From Syntrophaceae bacterium (GTDB lineage: Bacteria > Desulfobacterota > Syntrophia > Syntrophales > UBA2192): a stretch of DNA of 64,000 nucleotides. The position numbers and the translations under genes are program-made. Of this stretch, positions 32,321 to 41,900 are shown in pieces. Under the pieces are notes generated by a model that saw nothing but the letters and a program-made list of their open reading frames with translations, ran no database searches and was not told the DNA's origin. The stretch spans positions 930,001 through 994,000 of the forward strand of contig JABLXY010000002.1 in assembly GCA_013177795.1 (NCBI GenBank), written 5' to 3'. Position 1 is the first letter of the stretch, and each line of letters begins with the position of its first letter.

Positions 32321-32863
32321 ATGGCCAGCGTGTTCATCTGTGCAGTAGACGACGGGGCGGCCGCTTTCGCCGGGGACCCGGAACGCGGGTGCGCCCTCGA
32401 GACCGTGCTGCCCTTCATCCCGGAGGAGGGACGGAAAGAGGCGCTGAGGCGTCTTTACCCGGACGGGCAATGCCACCTCTGGGGGATTCGCAATGCGCAG
32501 GGCAACCTTTCGACCTGGACCCTCATGTCCCGGGATGACCTCGTGCTGGGGTATCGCGGCCGCGCCATCATCTCCGCCTCGACCGTTCTGATGACGGACC
32601 GCAACCCCGCGCTGGCGGAGTGCATCTGGGGCCCCCATACGGAGGGGCCCCATGAGCTCCTCTGCTTTGTGGGCAGGCCGCACGTGGGGGAGGTCCCGAT
32701 CGTCGAGCAGATGCTCGGTTATCTGGACCGGGAGTTCAGCGGGTTCACGCGGCTCGACCCCGGCAAGTGCGGGAACATCCTGCGGGCCTTCGGCTCGCTC
32801 GACGTGTTCGTCCGGCTGGGGCTGCGGTACGATTTCCCCTTCAGCTTCCGCCACTCGGAATGA
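32321..32863 (+). CDS. EVE/PUA-like domain protein, unknown function
   Basis: A 180-residue protein. Its middle (HLWGIRNAQGNLSTWTLM; RDDLVLGYRGRAIISASTV; NPALAECIWGPHTEGPHELLCFV) follows the pattern of EVE/PUA-like nucleic-acid reader folds. In these an aromatic-lined pocket precedes a 'GD.VL.Y' strand and a 'LAE..WG....W.LI.F' strand. Such domains are often fused to McrB-type or HNH nucleases, but here it stands alone. Start ATG 32321 has a weak GGGAAG. The assignment is a pattern resemblance only. Divergent from the Sec-rhodanese operon and convergent with the CoA-transferase. Confidence 0.55.
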   Translation: MASVFICAVDDGAAAFAGDPERGCALETVLPFIPEEGRKEALRRLYPDGQCHLWGIRNAQGNLSTWTLMSRDDLVLGYRGRAIISASTVLMTDRNPALAECIWGPHTEGPHELLCFVGRPHVGEVPIVEQMLGYLDREFSGFTRLDPGKCGNILRAFGSLDVFVRLGLRYDFPFSFRHSE

Positions 32864-32890
32864 CCGGCGGCCCCCGAAGAGACGCTGGGA

Positions 32891-32928
32891 AAAAAAGAAG
32901 GCAGGGTGCCGGGCACCCTGCCTTTTCG
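32891..32928. terminator. Bidirectional terminator
   Basis: A twelve-base perfect stem AAGGCAGGGTGC (32898-32909) with GCACCCTGCCTT (32913-32924), preceded by AAAAAA and followed by TTTT. It serves the two convergent genes. Confidence 0.92.
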
Positions 32929-32949
32929 TTTCGATGCGACGATGGAGGC

Positions 32950-34497
32950 TCAGTCCGTGACCTTCGCGATCGGCTTCGGGTAGACCTCGAGGTCCATGTA
33001 GCCGTAGCGGTGGTCCTTCAGCTCCTGAGTCGTCGGGAAGCGGCGGTCCGGGCAGCTCTTCCACATCCAGTGGTTCAGCTTGATGCCCAGCTTGTCCACG
33101 GCCGCCTTCTCCAGGGCCTCCCGGTCGTCCGGGTGGGCGATGGAGATGATCTTCCTCGCCTTTTCGGCATCCGTGCAGCCCATGATGTTGACGATGCCGT
33201 ACTCGGTGCAGACGTAGGTCACGAGCTGGTCGGGCACGGTCACGACGCTGCCCTGGTCCAGCATGGGGACGAAGCGCGAACGGCCCTTGGCGTCGCGGGA
33301 CGTGGCCGCCAGGATGGCGCGTCCGCCCCGGGCCAGGGAGGCGCCGATGTGGAACTGGAACTGGCCGCCCGTGGAGGAGATGGGCCGTCCGCCGACGTTG
33401 CCCGCGCAGTCCTGACCGCGAATGTCCATCTGGGCGAAGTTGTTCACGGTCACCATGTTGTCGAGCGCCGCGAGCGTCACGATGTTGTTGGTGTAGCCGA
33501 TGTCGTAGCCCGCGAAGAAGGGGTTGCGGTGCAACCACTCGTAGTAGCGCGGCGTGTCGACGGGCATGATGTAGGCCCAGCCGCAGCGGCCCTTGTCGAT
33601 CGTCTTGCGGGAGTTGTCCACGACGCCCGCCTCGGCGAGGGTGAAGGCGTACTCGCCGATCATCTCGCTGTGGACGCCGATGTGCCTGAGGTCCGACTTG
33701 GCCAGCGCGATGACCACGGCCGTGGGCAGGGCGCCGATGCCGACCTGGATGCAGTCGCCGTCGCGCATGACGGAGAGGCAGTTATTCGCGATGGCCGTCT
33801 GGACGGCGTCGGGCTTGATGTCCTTCTCGGCGATGTAGGGCCACTGGTACTTCGGGTCGTCCACGTCCACCTCGACGAAGTAGTCCACCTCGTCGATGGG
33901 CAGGTACATGGACCGCCCCGCCTCGCACCAGGCATAGTCCGAGCGGATCTCGCAGACGAACTTCTTGCAGGACTTGGCGGTGATCATGAAGTTGTTGACG
34001 CCGTAGCTGGCGTTGACGTAACCCGCCTGGGGAACCGCGCAGGCCTGGATGCCCCAGTCCATGGCGCGTTTCGACTTCTCTTTCCGGTAGAACCGGGCGT
34101 ACTCGGCGTCCATGCCGATGGCCCACCCCCAGTGCTTCCAGTCCACGGCCTTGTAGCCCTTGGTCATGAGGCCGCGGGTTGTGGGCAGGATGAAGGCCTC
34201 GTGGAGGACGTGGTACTTGCCCTCCATGTCGGCGGCGGCGCAGAAGCCGTTGCCGATCATGATGGCCTGGTTCCAGATCTCGATGTTATTCAGGTCACCG
34301 GGGCCGGGGCCGAGACGGGCAGCCAGGGCCTCCATCAGCACCGTCGTGTCCGAGCCGGGACCGCCGCGGTTGATCCAGTCGCCGGGCTTGACCATGTCGG
34401 CCCACTGCTTGGGGGTGATCATCTTGTTGCGGAGCTTCTGCTGCGTCGGAGTCGGCATCCAGATTTGTTCCTTGTTGGCGATCTTCTGCTGGGGCAT
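32950..34497 (-). CDS. Acetyl-CoA hydrolase/CoA-transferase family protein
   Basis: A 515-residue enzyme of the acetyl-CoA hydrolase / 4-hydroxybutyrate (butyryl) CoA-transferase family. It would move CoA between acyl groups and acetate. Visible are the N-terminal region MVKPGDWINRGGPGSD, a GIGALPTAVVIALAK block, the catalytic-glutamate region HSEMIGEY and the C-terminal VTYVCTEYGIVNIMG segment. ATG 34497 follows AGGAGGA. Which acyl-CoA is used cannot be read. It ends at a shared terminator and is monocistronic. Confidence 0.88.
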   Translation of the reverse strand: MPQQKIANKEQIWMPTPTQQKLRNKMITPKQWADMVKPGDWINRGGPGSDTTVLMEALAARLGPGPGDLNNIEIWNQAIMIGNGFCAAADMEGKYHVLHEAFILPTTRGLMTKGYKAVDWKHWGWAIGMDAEYARFYRKEKSKRAMDWGIQACAVPQAGYVNASYGVNNFMITAKSCKKFVCEIRSDYAWCEAGRSMYLPIDEVDYFVEVDVDDPKYQWPYIAEKDIKPDAVQTAIANNCLSVMRDGDCIQVGIGALPTAVVIALAKSDLRHIGVHSEMIGEYAFTLAEAGVVDNSRKTIDKGRCGWAYIMPVDTPRYYEWLHRNPFFAGYDIGYTNNIVTLAALDNMVTVNNFAQMDIRGQDCAGNVGGRPISSTGGQFQFHIGASLARGGRAILAATSRDAKGRSRFVPMLDQGSVVTVPDQLVTYVCTEYGIVNIMGCTDAEKARKIISIAHPDDREALEKAAVDKLGIKLNHWMWKSCPDRRFPTTQELKDHRYGYMDLEVYPKPIAKVTD

Positions 34498-35277
34498 ATT
34501 TCGATGTTCCTCCTTTTAGAATAGTGATCTCATGAAGCCCTTCGTTCTCTGTCATCGATGAATACGGAGTCATGAATGAAAACGATAAGATGCCGGCAGG
34601 ATCCCCCCCTTTCTTGATTGAATTTCTGCGAATTGTGTCTCCCACAATCGTGTTCGTGTGCCCGTCATCCCCGGCGCGGAACCCCTGACGTTCCGGCGCA
34701 GGAAACGTGTGACGCCTGATTGCGAGGTGCGAGGAAAGATACTATGCTTCAGTCGAACCCCGGGAAATCCCGGGTTTGACGTACGTCATGAAGGCGAGAA
34801 AAACAGAGGGCCTCTCCCCTCGAGCCGCCTGTCTGCAGGGCCGGGATGCCTGCGGATCAGGGCTTTATGAACCCCGGAAGCCCCTGATTCAGGGCAAGCA
34901 GCGTGTATTCCGGGACCGGCAGGGCTCCCGGCCGATCCGGACTCTCCGGGGAGCCTGCCGTCTCTCTGTCATCCGTATTGGGAAGGTCGAAAAAACCCTT
35001 CCACGATCCGCGCTTGCAGCTGTGCCGCCGTCTCGTGACGTGACCGCGGAACCGGGGGATCTCTTCGATTCCCTGTTCTGATAGCAAAAAAGAGATACGA
35101 AATCAAATCCTTTTTGCTCCGCTTCGCGGGATTTTCCGCACCTCGCCCCGCCGGCTTCCGGTCGGCGGGCCGATATGCACCCGAGACCCGCAAAGGGCAG
35201 AAAAAAAGGCCGCCGGTGCGCCCGCAAGCGCCCCGGCAGCCCGGTTGCGGCTTCAGATAGCCGGCCCGGAAAGCGGA
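34498..35277. other. Long intergenic region, no gene recognised
   Basis: 780 bases between the CoA-transferase start and the nrdD stop. Reading frames here are short and have no recognisable protein. Contents seen: a CCCGGGA/TCCCGGG stem-loop (34759-34774), a perfect ten-base palindrome GACGTACGTC (34778-34787) and the nrdD terminator at 35201-35237. A small RNA cannot be excluded. Confidence 0.5.
35201..35237 (-). terminator. Terminator of nrdD
   Basis: On the minus strand GCCGG and CCGGC enclose GCGC/GCGC with one-base bulges, followed by GGCC and seven U residues. It starts 40 bases after the nrdD stop codon. Confidence 0.65.
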
Positions 35278-37437
35278 TCAGCGCAGGGCCCCCGCCTGCC
35301 CGGCGTTCTCCACGAGGTAAACCCGCGGTTCCCTGTCCTGCTTCTCCTTCGACGCCGTGCCGTTGACGCGGTAGGTCTGCCGCATTCCGAACTCGGCCTG
35401 CTTGCCCTTGTTCCACTGCCTGACGGGCCGCAGGTAGCCCACGACGCGCGAGTAAATCTCCGTCGGCGTGTTGCAGTCGGGGCAGGTCGAGACCTCGCCC
35501 CGGATATAGCCGTGGTCCGGGCAGACGCTGAAGGTGGGCGTCAGCGTGAAGTAGGGCATGTGGTAGGTCTCGCAGATCTTGCGCACGAGGACCTTGGCCG
35601 CCTCGGGCTCGGCGAGGCGCTCGCCGATGAAGGTGTGGAACACGGTGCCTCCCGTGTACTTGACCTGGATCTCGTCCTGCAGGTCGAGGGCCTCGAAGAT
35701 GTCGTCGGTGTAGTTCACCGGCAGCTGCGTCGAGTTGGTGTAGAAGGGGGGCCCCCCGTTCTCGTTGGCCGAGATGATGTCGGGGTACTTCGCCTTGTCG
35801 ATCCGCGCGAGGCTGAAGGAGGTCCCCTCGGCCGGCGTGGCCTCCAGGTTGAAGTTGTTGCCCGTCTCGGCCTGGTACTCGAGGAGCTTGGCGTTCATGA
35901 AGTCCAGCACGCGCTTGGCGAAGTCCATGCCCTCGCGCTCGGCGATCGTGCGGCCCATGAGGTTCAGGCACGCCTCGTTCATGCCCACGAGGCCGATCGT
36001 GGAGAAGTGGTTCTTCCAGTAGCTGCCCAGGCGCTCGCGGATGCCCCTGAGGTAGTGCTTCGTGTAGGGGTAGAGGTTGCGGTCCGTGAAGGTCTCCAGG
36101 ACCTTGCGCTTGATCTCGAGGCTCTCCTTGGCGTGGTACATGAGCCGCTCGAGCCGCTCGAGAAACTCCTCCTCGGACTTCGAGAGGTAGCCCAGCCGGG
36201 GCATGTTGAGCGTCACCACACCGATGGAGCCCGTCAGGGGGTTGGAGCCGAAGAGGCCGCCGCCGCGCTTGACGAGCTCGCGGTTGTCGATGCGGAGCCG
36301 GCAGCACATGCTGCGGGCGTCCTCGGGGTTCATGTCGGAGTTGACGAAGTTGGAGAAGTAGGGCACGCCGTACTTGGCTGTCATCTCCCAGAGCCCGTTC
36401 ATCAGGGGGTTGTCCCAGTCGAAGTCGCGGGTGATGCTGTAGGTGGGGATGGGGAATGTGAAGACCCTGCCCTTCGCATCCCCCTCCGCCATCACCTCTA
36501 AGAACGCCTTGTTGAAAAGGTTCAGCTCTTCCTGGAACTCGCCGTAGGTCTCCTTCCTCGGCACGCCGCCGATAATGACGTTGCGGTCGGCGTAGTGCCT
36601 CGGCACGTTGACGTCGAGGGTCACGTTGGTGAAGGGCGTCTGGAAGCCCACCCGCGTGGGGACGTTGATGTTGAAGATGAACTCCTGCAGGGCCTGCTTC
36701 ACTTCCTGGTAGGTGAGCCTGTCGTAGCGGATGAAGGGCGCCAGCAGGGTGTCGAAGTTCGAGAAGGCCTGCGCGCCTGCCGCCTCGCCCTGCAGGGTGT
36801 AGAAGAAGTTCACCACCTGGCCCAGGGCGCTGCGCAGGTGCTTGGCCGGGCGGCTCTCCACCTTGCCCGTCACGCCGCGGAAGCCCTCGATGAGGAGATC
36901 GTAAAGGTCCCACCCGACGCAGTAGACCGAAAGGAGGCTCAGGTCGTGGATGTGGAAGTCCCCGTCGGTGTGTGCCTTCTTGATCTCGGGGGTATAGATC
37001 TCGTTGAGCCAGTAGACCTTGCTCACCTCCGAGGAGATGTAGTTGTTGAGCCCCTGGAGGGAGTAGTCCATGTTGGAATTTTCGTTGATCTTCCAGTCGT
37101 TCTTCTGGAGATACTGGTCCACCAGGTCCACTTCCATCTTGTTGACCACCTCACGCAGCCGCGCGTGCTGGTCACGGTAGATGATGTAGGCCTTGGCGGT
37201 CTTGCGGTACGGAGACTGGAGCAGGATCTCCTCGACGATGTCCTGGATCTCCTCGACGCTGGGAATGCGGTCTCCGAGGAGCTGCTCGGCCAGGGCGAGC
37301 ACCTTGATGGTCAGGCGACGCGCCGTCCCCGTGTCGTACTCCCCGGTGGCGGCCCCGGCCTTGGCGATGGCGTTGGTGATCTTCTCCGAATCGAACTTGA
37401 CAACACGTCCGTCCCGCTTCCGAATTTGCGTGAACAT
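35278..37437 (-). CDS. nrdD: Anaerobic ribonucleoside-triphosphate reductase
   Basis: Class III (oxygen-independent) ribonucleotide reductase, 719 residues. The N-terminal ATP-cone (FTQIRKRDGRVVKFDSEKITNAI) is the allosteric domain. The body carries FHIHDLSLLS and NVPTRVGFQTPFTNVT. A Cys/His cluster for zinc is at CPDHG and CPDC. The radical glycine is Gly667 in RVVGYLRPV near the C-terminus. ATG 37437 has AGGGGG six bases upstream. Two NrdR boxes lie about 100 bases before the start. The activase nrdG is 20 kb away. Confidence 0.95.
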   Translation of the reverse strand: MFTQIRKRDGRVVKFDSEKITNAIAKAGAATGEYDTGTARRLTIKVLALAEQLLGDRIPSVEEIQDIVEEILLQSPYRKTAKAYIIYRDQHARLREVVNKMEVDLVDQYLQKNDWKINENSNMDYSLQGLNNYISSEVSKVYWLNEIYTPEIKKAHTDGDFHIHDLSLLSVYCVGWDLYDLLIEGFRGVTGKVESRPAKHLRSALGQVVNFFYTLQGEAAGAQAFSNFDTLLAPFIRYDRLTYQEVKQALQEFIFNINVPTRVGFQTPFTNVTLDVNVPRHYADRNVIIGGVPRKETYGEFQEELNLFNKAFLEVMAEGDAKGRVFTFPIPTYSITRDFDWDNPLMNGLWEMTAKYGVPYFSNFVNSDMNPEDARSMCCRLRIDNRELVKRGGGLFGSNPLTGSIGVVTLNMPRLGYLSKSEEEFLERLERLMYHAKESLEIKRKVLETFTDRNLYPYTKHYLRGIRERLGSYWKNHFSTIGLVGMNEACLNLMGRTIAEREGMDFAKRVLDFMNAKLLEYQAETGNNFNLEATPAEGTSFSLARIDKAKYPDIISANENGGPPFYTNSTQLPVNYTDDIFEALDLQDEIQVKYTGGTVFHTFIGERLAEPEAAKVLVRKICETYHMPYFTLTPTFSVCPDHGYIRGEVSTCPDCNTPTEIYSRVVGYLRPVRQWNKGKQAEFGMRQTYRVNGTASKEKQDREPRVYLVENAGQAGALR

Positions 37438-37533
37438 TCGGTTCCCCCTTTGCTTAGATTTTACAGAACGCGAGCTTGAGAATGAGATGGACAGGAGTAG
37501 ATTTGCGTCCCCTCTACGCAAAGTGTCCGTGTC

Positions 37534-37581
37534 GCACAAGATGTAGTGGTGCAATTTTGATGCAAACACTACATCTAGTCA
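37534..37581 (-). promoter_or_regulatory. Tandem NrdR boxes upstream of nrdD
   Basis: GCACAAGATGTAGTGG (37534-37549) and ACACTACATCTAGTCA (37566-37581) each fit the NrdR consensus (acaCwAtATaTwGtgt). Their centres are 32 bases apart, three helical turns, the usual arrangement for this ATP-cone repressor of ribonucleotide reductase genes. Confidence 0.85.
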
Positions 37582-37990
37582 AGAGAAAATTGAAAAAATC
37601 TTCCCCCAGGTCAGGCTCCGTCCAACATGCCGTAATGATTCATGGTTCGCACCAGTCCGCCGGCCCTTGCCGCCGGGGGCCAAAAATTTTTCAGGGGCGC
37701 AAAAGGGCACGGTTTCCGGGCAAGTGCCTGTTTTTTGACGGGGTTTGAGAGGGAAGCCGTCCCGAAAACGGCCCTGGCAGGGCCTTTCAGGGCTTTTCGG
37801 CCCCGGGTGACGGGTTTTCTCAAAGCGTCAAAAAAACATACTATATATGGGGGGCCAAAATTGCACCCATCCCATATCTTGGGGTTCGGACCCCCGGGCA
37901 GGCGAGAAAGGTAGCGGAGCGCGCGCGGAAATGCAATACCAGATTTCTCCCAGGGGTCAGGGGGCAGGTTACGGGTCCCTGTCCCCTCTT
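37582..37990. other. Intergenic region between ubiE and nrdD
   Basis: About 410 bases with no recognisable gene. It holds an AT-rich ACTATATAT run at 37841-37849, a GC-rich stretch with short inverted repeats, and next to the ubiE stop a heptad micro-repeat (37952-37986: AGGGGTC, AGGGGGC, AGGTTAC, GGGTCCC, TGTCCCC). A regulatory RNA cannot be excluded. Confidence 0.45.
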
Positions 37991-38716
37991 TCATGGTTTC
38001 TCCGCCACGTAGAGGTGGCAGATGCCGAAGGTGAAGGGCTTCGAGACGGCCAGGCGGAACCCGTTTTTCAGAATCCGCTCCTCGAGGGCCCTCGGGGGCT
38101 CGAAGTCGAGAACGGAGTCCCGCAGGTAGAAGTAGGGCTCCCTCTTTCCGGCGACGGCGGCACCGATGAGCGGGAGCACCCTCTTGAAGTAGAAGAGGTA
38201 GCACTGGCGGATCACGGGGGTCTCGGGCAGGGAGAACTCCAGGATGGCGAAGCGGCCCCCGGGTTTCAGGACCCGGAGCGTCTCCCGGAGGAGTCGGTCC
38301 ATGTCCTGGACGTTGCGGATGCCGAAGCTGATCATGGCATGGTGAAAGCTCCCGTCACGGAAAGGCGCCTGCGTGCCGTCGCCCTGCAGGAAGGAGCAGC
38401 GGTCCGGGAAGGGGGCCCTGCGGTTCTTCTCCCGCGCGATGCGGAGCATCTCCTCGGAGAGGTCGATGCCCGCGACGCGGCAGTCGGCCCGGCGGGCCGC
38501 CTCGAGGGCCATGTCGGCCGTGCCGGTGGCGAGGTCGAGCACGAACTGGCCCCCGCGGATGCCCAGGGCGCTCACGGTCCGGCGCCGCCAGACCTGGTCG
38601 ATCAGGAGCGACAGCGCACGGTTGCCCCGGTCGTAGGTCGCCGCCATCCGGTTGAACAGGGGGCGGATGACGCCCGGTCGCTTGTCCATGCGGTTTTCGC
38701 CTGCCGATATCCCCAT
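37991..38716 (-). CDS. ubiE: Demethylmenaquinone methyltransferase UbiE/MenG
   Basis: Methylates demethylmenaquinone, the last step of menaquinone biosynthesis, using SAM. The 241-residue protein has the UbiE marks FNRMAATYDRGN, motif I VLDLATGTADMAL, the SFGIRNVQDMDRLLRETLRVLKPGG block, the C-terminal FEPPRALEERILKNGF and the family ending. The start is uncertain between 38716 and 38689; the former has a GGGTGGGA stretch upstream. It ends 9 bases before the ATG region of no other gene, so it is monocistronic. Divergent from the activase gene across 278 bases. Confidence 0.93.
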   Translation of the reverse strand: MGISAGENRMDKRPGVIRPLFNRMAATYDRGNRALSLLIDQVWRRRTVSALGIRGGQFVLDLATGTADMALEAARRADCRVAGIDLSEEMLRIAREKNRRAPFPDRCSFLQGDGTQAPFRDGSFHHAMISFGIRNVQDMDRLLRETLRVLKPGGRFAILEFSLPETPVIRQCYLFYFKRVLPLIGAAVAGKREPYFYLRDSVLDFEPPRALEERILKNGFRLAVSKPFTFGICHLYVAEKP

Positions 38717-38994
38717 GGTGTCCCACCCTTCGGCGCGTTGATATACACGCCTTGCGCGGCGAGGTAAAGCTTTTTCAGGCCCTCCGCTTTTCGCCCCGCC
38801 GGGCAGCCTTTTCCGTTCGCGCCCTGTCCTTTCCTTACGATACCGGTTCCTTCGTTGCCCCTTGCACTCATTCGGGATTTTGTCCATAATGCCCCTGCCC
38901 GATTTGGAGCCGTTTTCGGCGTGACTCCTCATCTCGACCCCGGACGGGCGGCAGGGGGTCAGACTGCCTATTTTCGATATTCGAGAGGGACCCA

Positions 38995-41900
38995 ATGAAG
39001 ACGCTCGGAATCTGTATCGGGGCTTCCACGATCAGCGCGGCCGCCGTCGAGCGGGACGCAAGCGGCGCGGTCAGGCTCTGCGACGTGCGCGTCGATGCCC
39101 ACCACGGCAACCCCCGCCGGTACCTCCTGGAGTTGATGCGCGAGGTCGATGCGGCGCGCTACGACCGGGTGTGCGTCACCGGGAGGCGTTTCCGGCAGTT
39201 CCTCAATCTCTCCTCCATCCCCGAGCCCGAGGCCGTCGAGCACGCCCTGGCCCATCTCAACGGGCGGGGCGAGAATCTCGAGGCCGTCGTGAGCGCCGGC
39301 GGCGAGACCTTCCTCGTCTACACCCTCGGAAAGGACGGGCGCATCTCCACGGTCCAAACGGGGAACAAGTGCGCATCGGGCACAGGCGAGTTCTTTCTCC
39401 AGCAGATCAAGCGCCTCGGTCTCGACATCGACGAGGCGACGGGGCTCGCCCGTTCGGAGAGCCCCTACAGGGTCTCGGGACGCTGCAGCGTCTTCTGCAA
39501 GAGCGACTGCACCCACGCGGCCAACAAGGGAGTGCCGCGGGGGAGGATCGTGGCCGGCCTGTGCCAGATGATGGCGGGAAAGATCCTCGAGATCCTCGGC
39601 CAGGTGCCCCGGCGGGACATCATGGTCATCGGGGGCACGGCCCGCAACGAGGTCCTCATGGACCACCTTCGCGGGGAGATCGCAAACCTCCGGGTCCCCG
39701 ACGAGGCGCCCTACTTCGAGGCGCTGGGTGCGGCCCTCTGGGCCCTGGAGCACGAAACGGCCCCCTTCCCGGGCCCGGAGAAGCTCTTCCGCGAGGGGGA
39801 GAGCTCCTTTGCGGTCCTTCGGCCGCTGTCCGATTTTGCCGACCGCGTCGAGTTCCGGCCCTCGCGGCGGGGGGAGGCGAGGGCGGGGGACACGCTCATC
39901 CTCGGCCTCGACGTGGGCTCGACGACGACGAAGGCCGTCCTGCTGCGAAGCGAGGACGACACCATCGTCGCCTCGGTGTACCTCCGCACCGGCGGGGACC
40001 CCGTCGGCGCCTCTCGCGAGTGTTACCGGGCCCTGCGCGAGCAGCTCGGGCCGCTTGCCGCGGCCGTCCGGATCGAGGGCCTCGGCGTCACGGGATCGGG
40101 CCGCCAGATCGCCGGGCTGCACGCCATGACGGAGGGCATCGTCAACGAGATCGCCGCCCACGCCGCCGCCGCCGTCTGGTTCGACCCGGACGTGGACACG
40201 ATCTTCGAGATCGGCGGCCAGGACGCCAAGTACACCTTCATCACCGGGGGCGTGCCGTCGGACTACGCCATGAACGAGGCCTGCAGCGCCGGGACGGGCT
40301 CCTTCCTCGAGGAGGCGGCCCGGGAGTCGCTCAACATCGCGACGGAGCAGATCGCCGAGATCGCCCTGGCCGGCAGGCGGCCGCCCGACTTCAACGACCA
40401 GTGCGCCGCCTTCATCAACAGCGACATCAAGCGGGCCTTCCACGAGGGGATCACCCGGGAGGACATCGTGGCGGGTCTCGTCTACTCGATCTGCATGAAC
40501 TACCACAAGCGCGTCAAGGGCAGCCGCGCCGTCGGCAAGAAGGTCTTCATGCAGGGCGGGGTCTGCTACAACCGCGCCGTGCCCCTCGCGATGGCCGCCG
40601 TCACGGGCCGGCGGATCATCGTCCCGCCCGACCCGGGCCTCATGGGCGCCTTCGGCGTCGCCCTCGAGATCAAGCGTCGCCTCGCGCTGGGCCTGATGCG
40701 CAGGCAGGCCTATTCGCTCGACGCCCTTCGGGACCGGGAACTCGAGTACGGCGAGCCCTTCGTCTGCAACGGGGGCACCGAGCGGTGCGACCGGCGCTGC
40801 GAGATCGCCCGCATCCGCATCGAGGGACGGACCTATCCCTTCGGGGGCGCCTGCAACCGCTGGTACAACCTGCGTTTCGCCCGGAAGACGGACACGGCGG
40901 GCCTCGATCTCGCGCAAACCTGGGAGCGCCTCGTCTTCGAGGGCAGGGATACCGGCACGGACCGGCCTGCGGGCACCGTCGGCCTCAACAAGTCCTTCTT
41001 CGTCAACACCTACTACCCGCTCTACCGGCGGTTCTTCGAAGAGCTGGGATACCGGGTCGTCCTGCCCGGAGCGATCCGCCCGGAGGGCGTGGACCGCAGG
41101 GGTGCAGCCTTCTGCTGGCCCGTCGAGATCGCCCACGGGTACCTGCAGGACCTCCTGGAGCGCGGGGTCGACTGGCTCTTCCTGCCGCAGTTCAGGGGGG
41201 GCAACCCGCAGCGCTGGGGCCGCAACGGGCAGGGGCCGTCCAAGAGCACCACCTGCCCCCTCTCCCAGGGCGAGCCCTACTACCTGGCGACGGCGTTCAA
41301 GGATCATCCCGCCTGGCGCGCGTTGAAGGGGGCGGGCCGCATCCTGTCGCCCGTCATCGATTTTTCAAAAGGCCCCGACGCAGCCCGGGGTGACTTCGTC
41401 GACGTGGCCCGGGCACTCGGCCGGTCGGCAGAGGCGGGCCGGAGCGCCTTCGAGGCCGCCTTGGCCGAGCAGGCGGCCTTCGTACAGAGGATGCGGGAGG
41501 CCGGCCGCGAGGCCCTCGAGGCGCTGCAGGCCGACCCACGGGCCTTCGCCGTCGCCCTGTTCGGCCGATCCTACAACGCCTTCGTGACCGAGTCCCACAT
41601 GGGCATCCCCCAGAAGCTGGCCACGCGAGGCATCCGCGTCATCCCCATCGACATGCTGCCCATCGACGACGAGCCGGTGCACGGCCAGATGTACTGGTCG
41701 GCGGGGCAGACCATCCTCAAGGCGGCGAGCTTCGTGGCGCGCCACCCCCAGCTCTTCGGCTGCTACGTGACGAACTTTTCCTGCGGCCCCGACTCGTTCT
41801 TGCTGGGGTACTTCCGGGACCTCATGGGCGAGAAACCCTCGCTCACGCTGGAGCTCGACAGCCATACGGCCGATGCGGGGCTGGAGACGCGCATCGAGGC

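Noticed and set aside
34658-35081. Short plus-strand frames in the 780-base gap before nrdD
   Set aside because: No recognisable domain and no convincing ribosome-binding site.
37839-37854. ATACTATATATGGGGG as a third NrdR box
   Set aside because: It resembles the consensus, but has no partner about 32 bases away and lies far from the nrdD start.
37611-38204. A 197-codon minus-strand frame between nrdD and ubiE
   Set aside because: Its first half is an out-of-frame reading of ubiE. The remainder has no recognisable domain.
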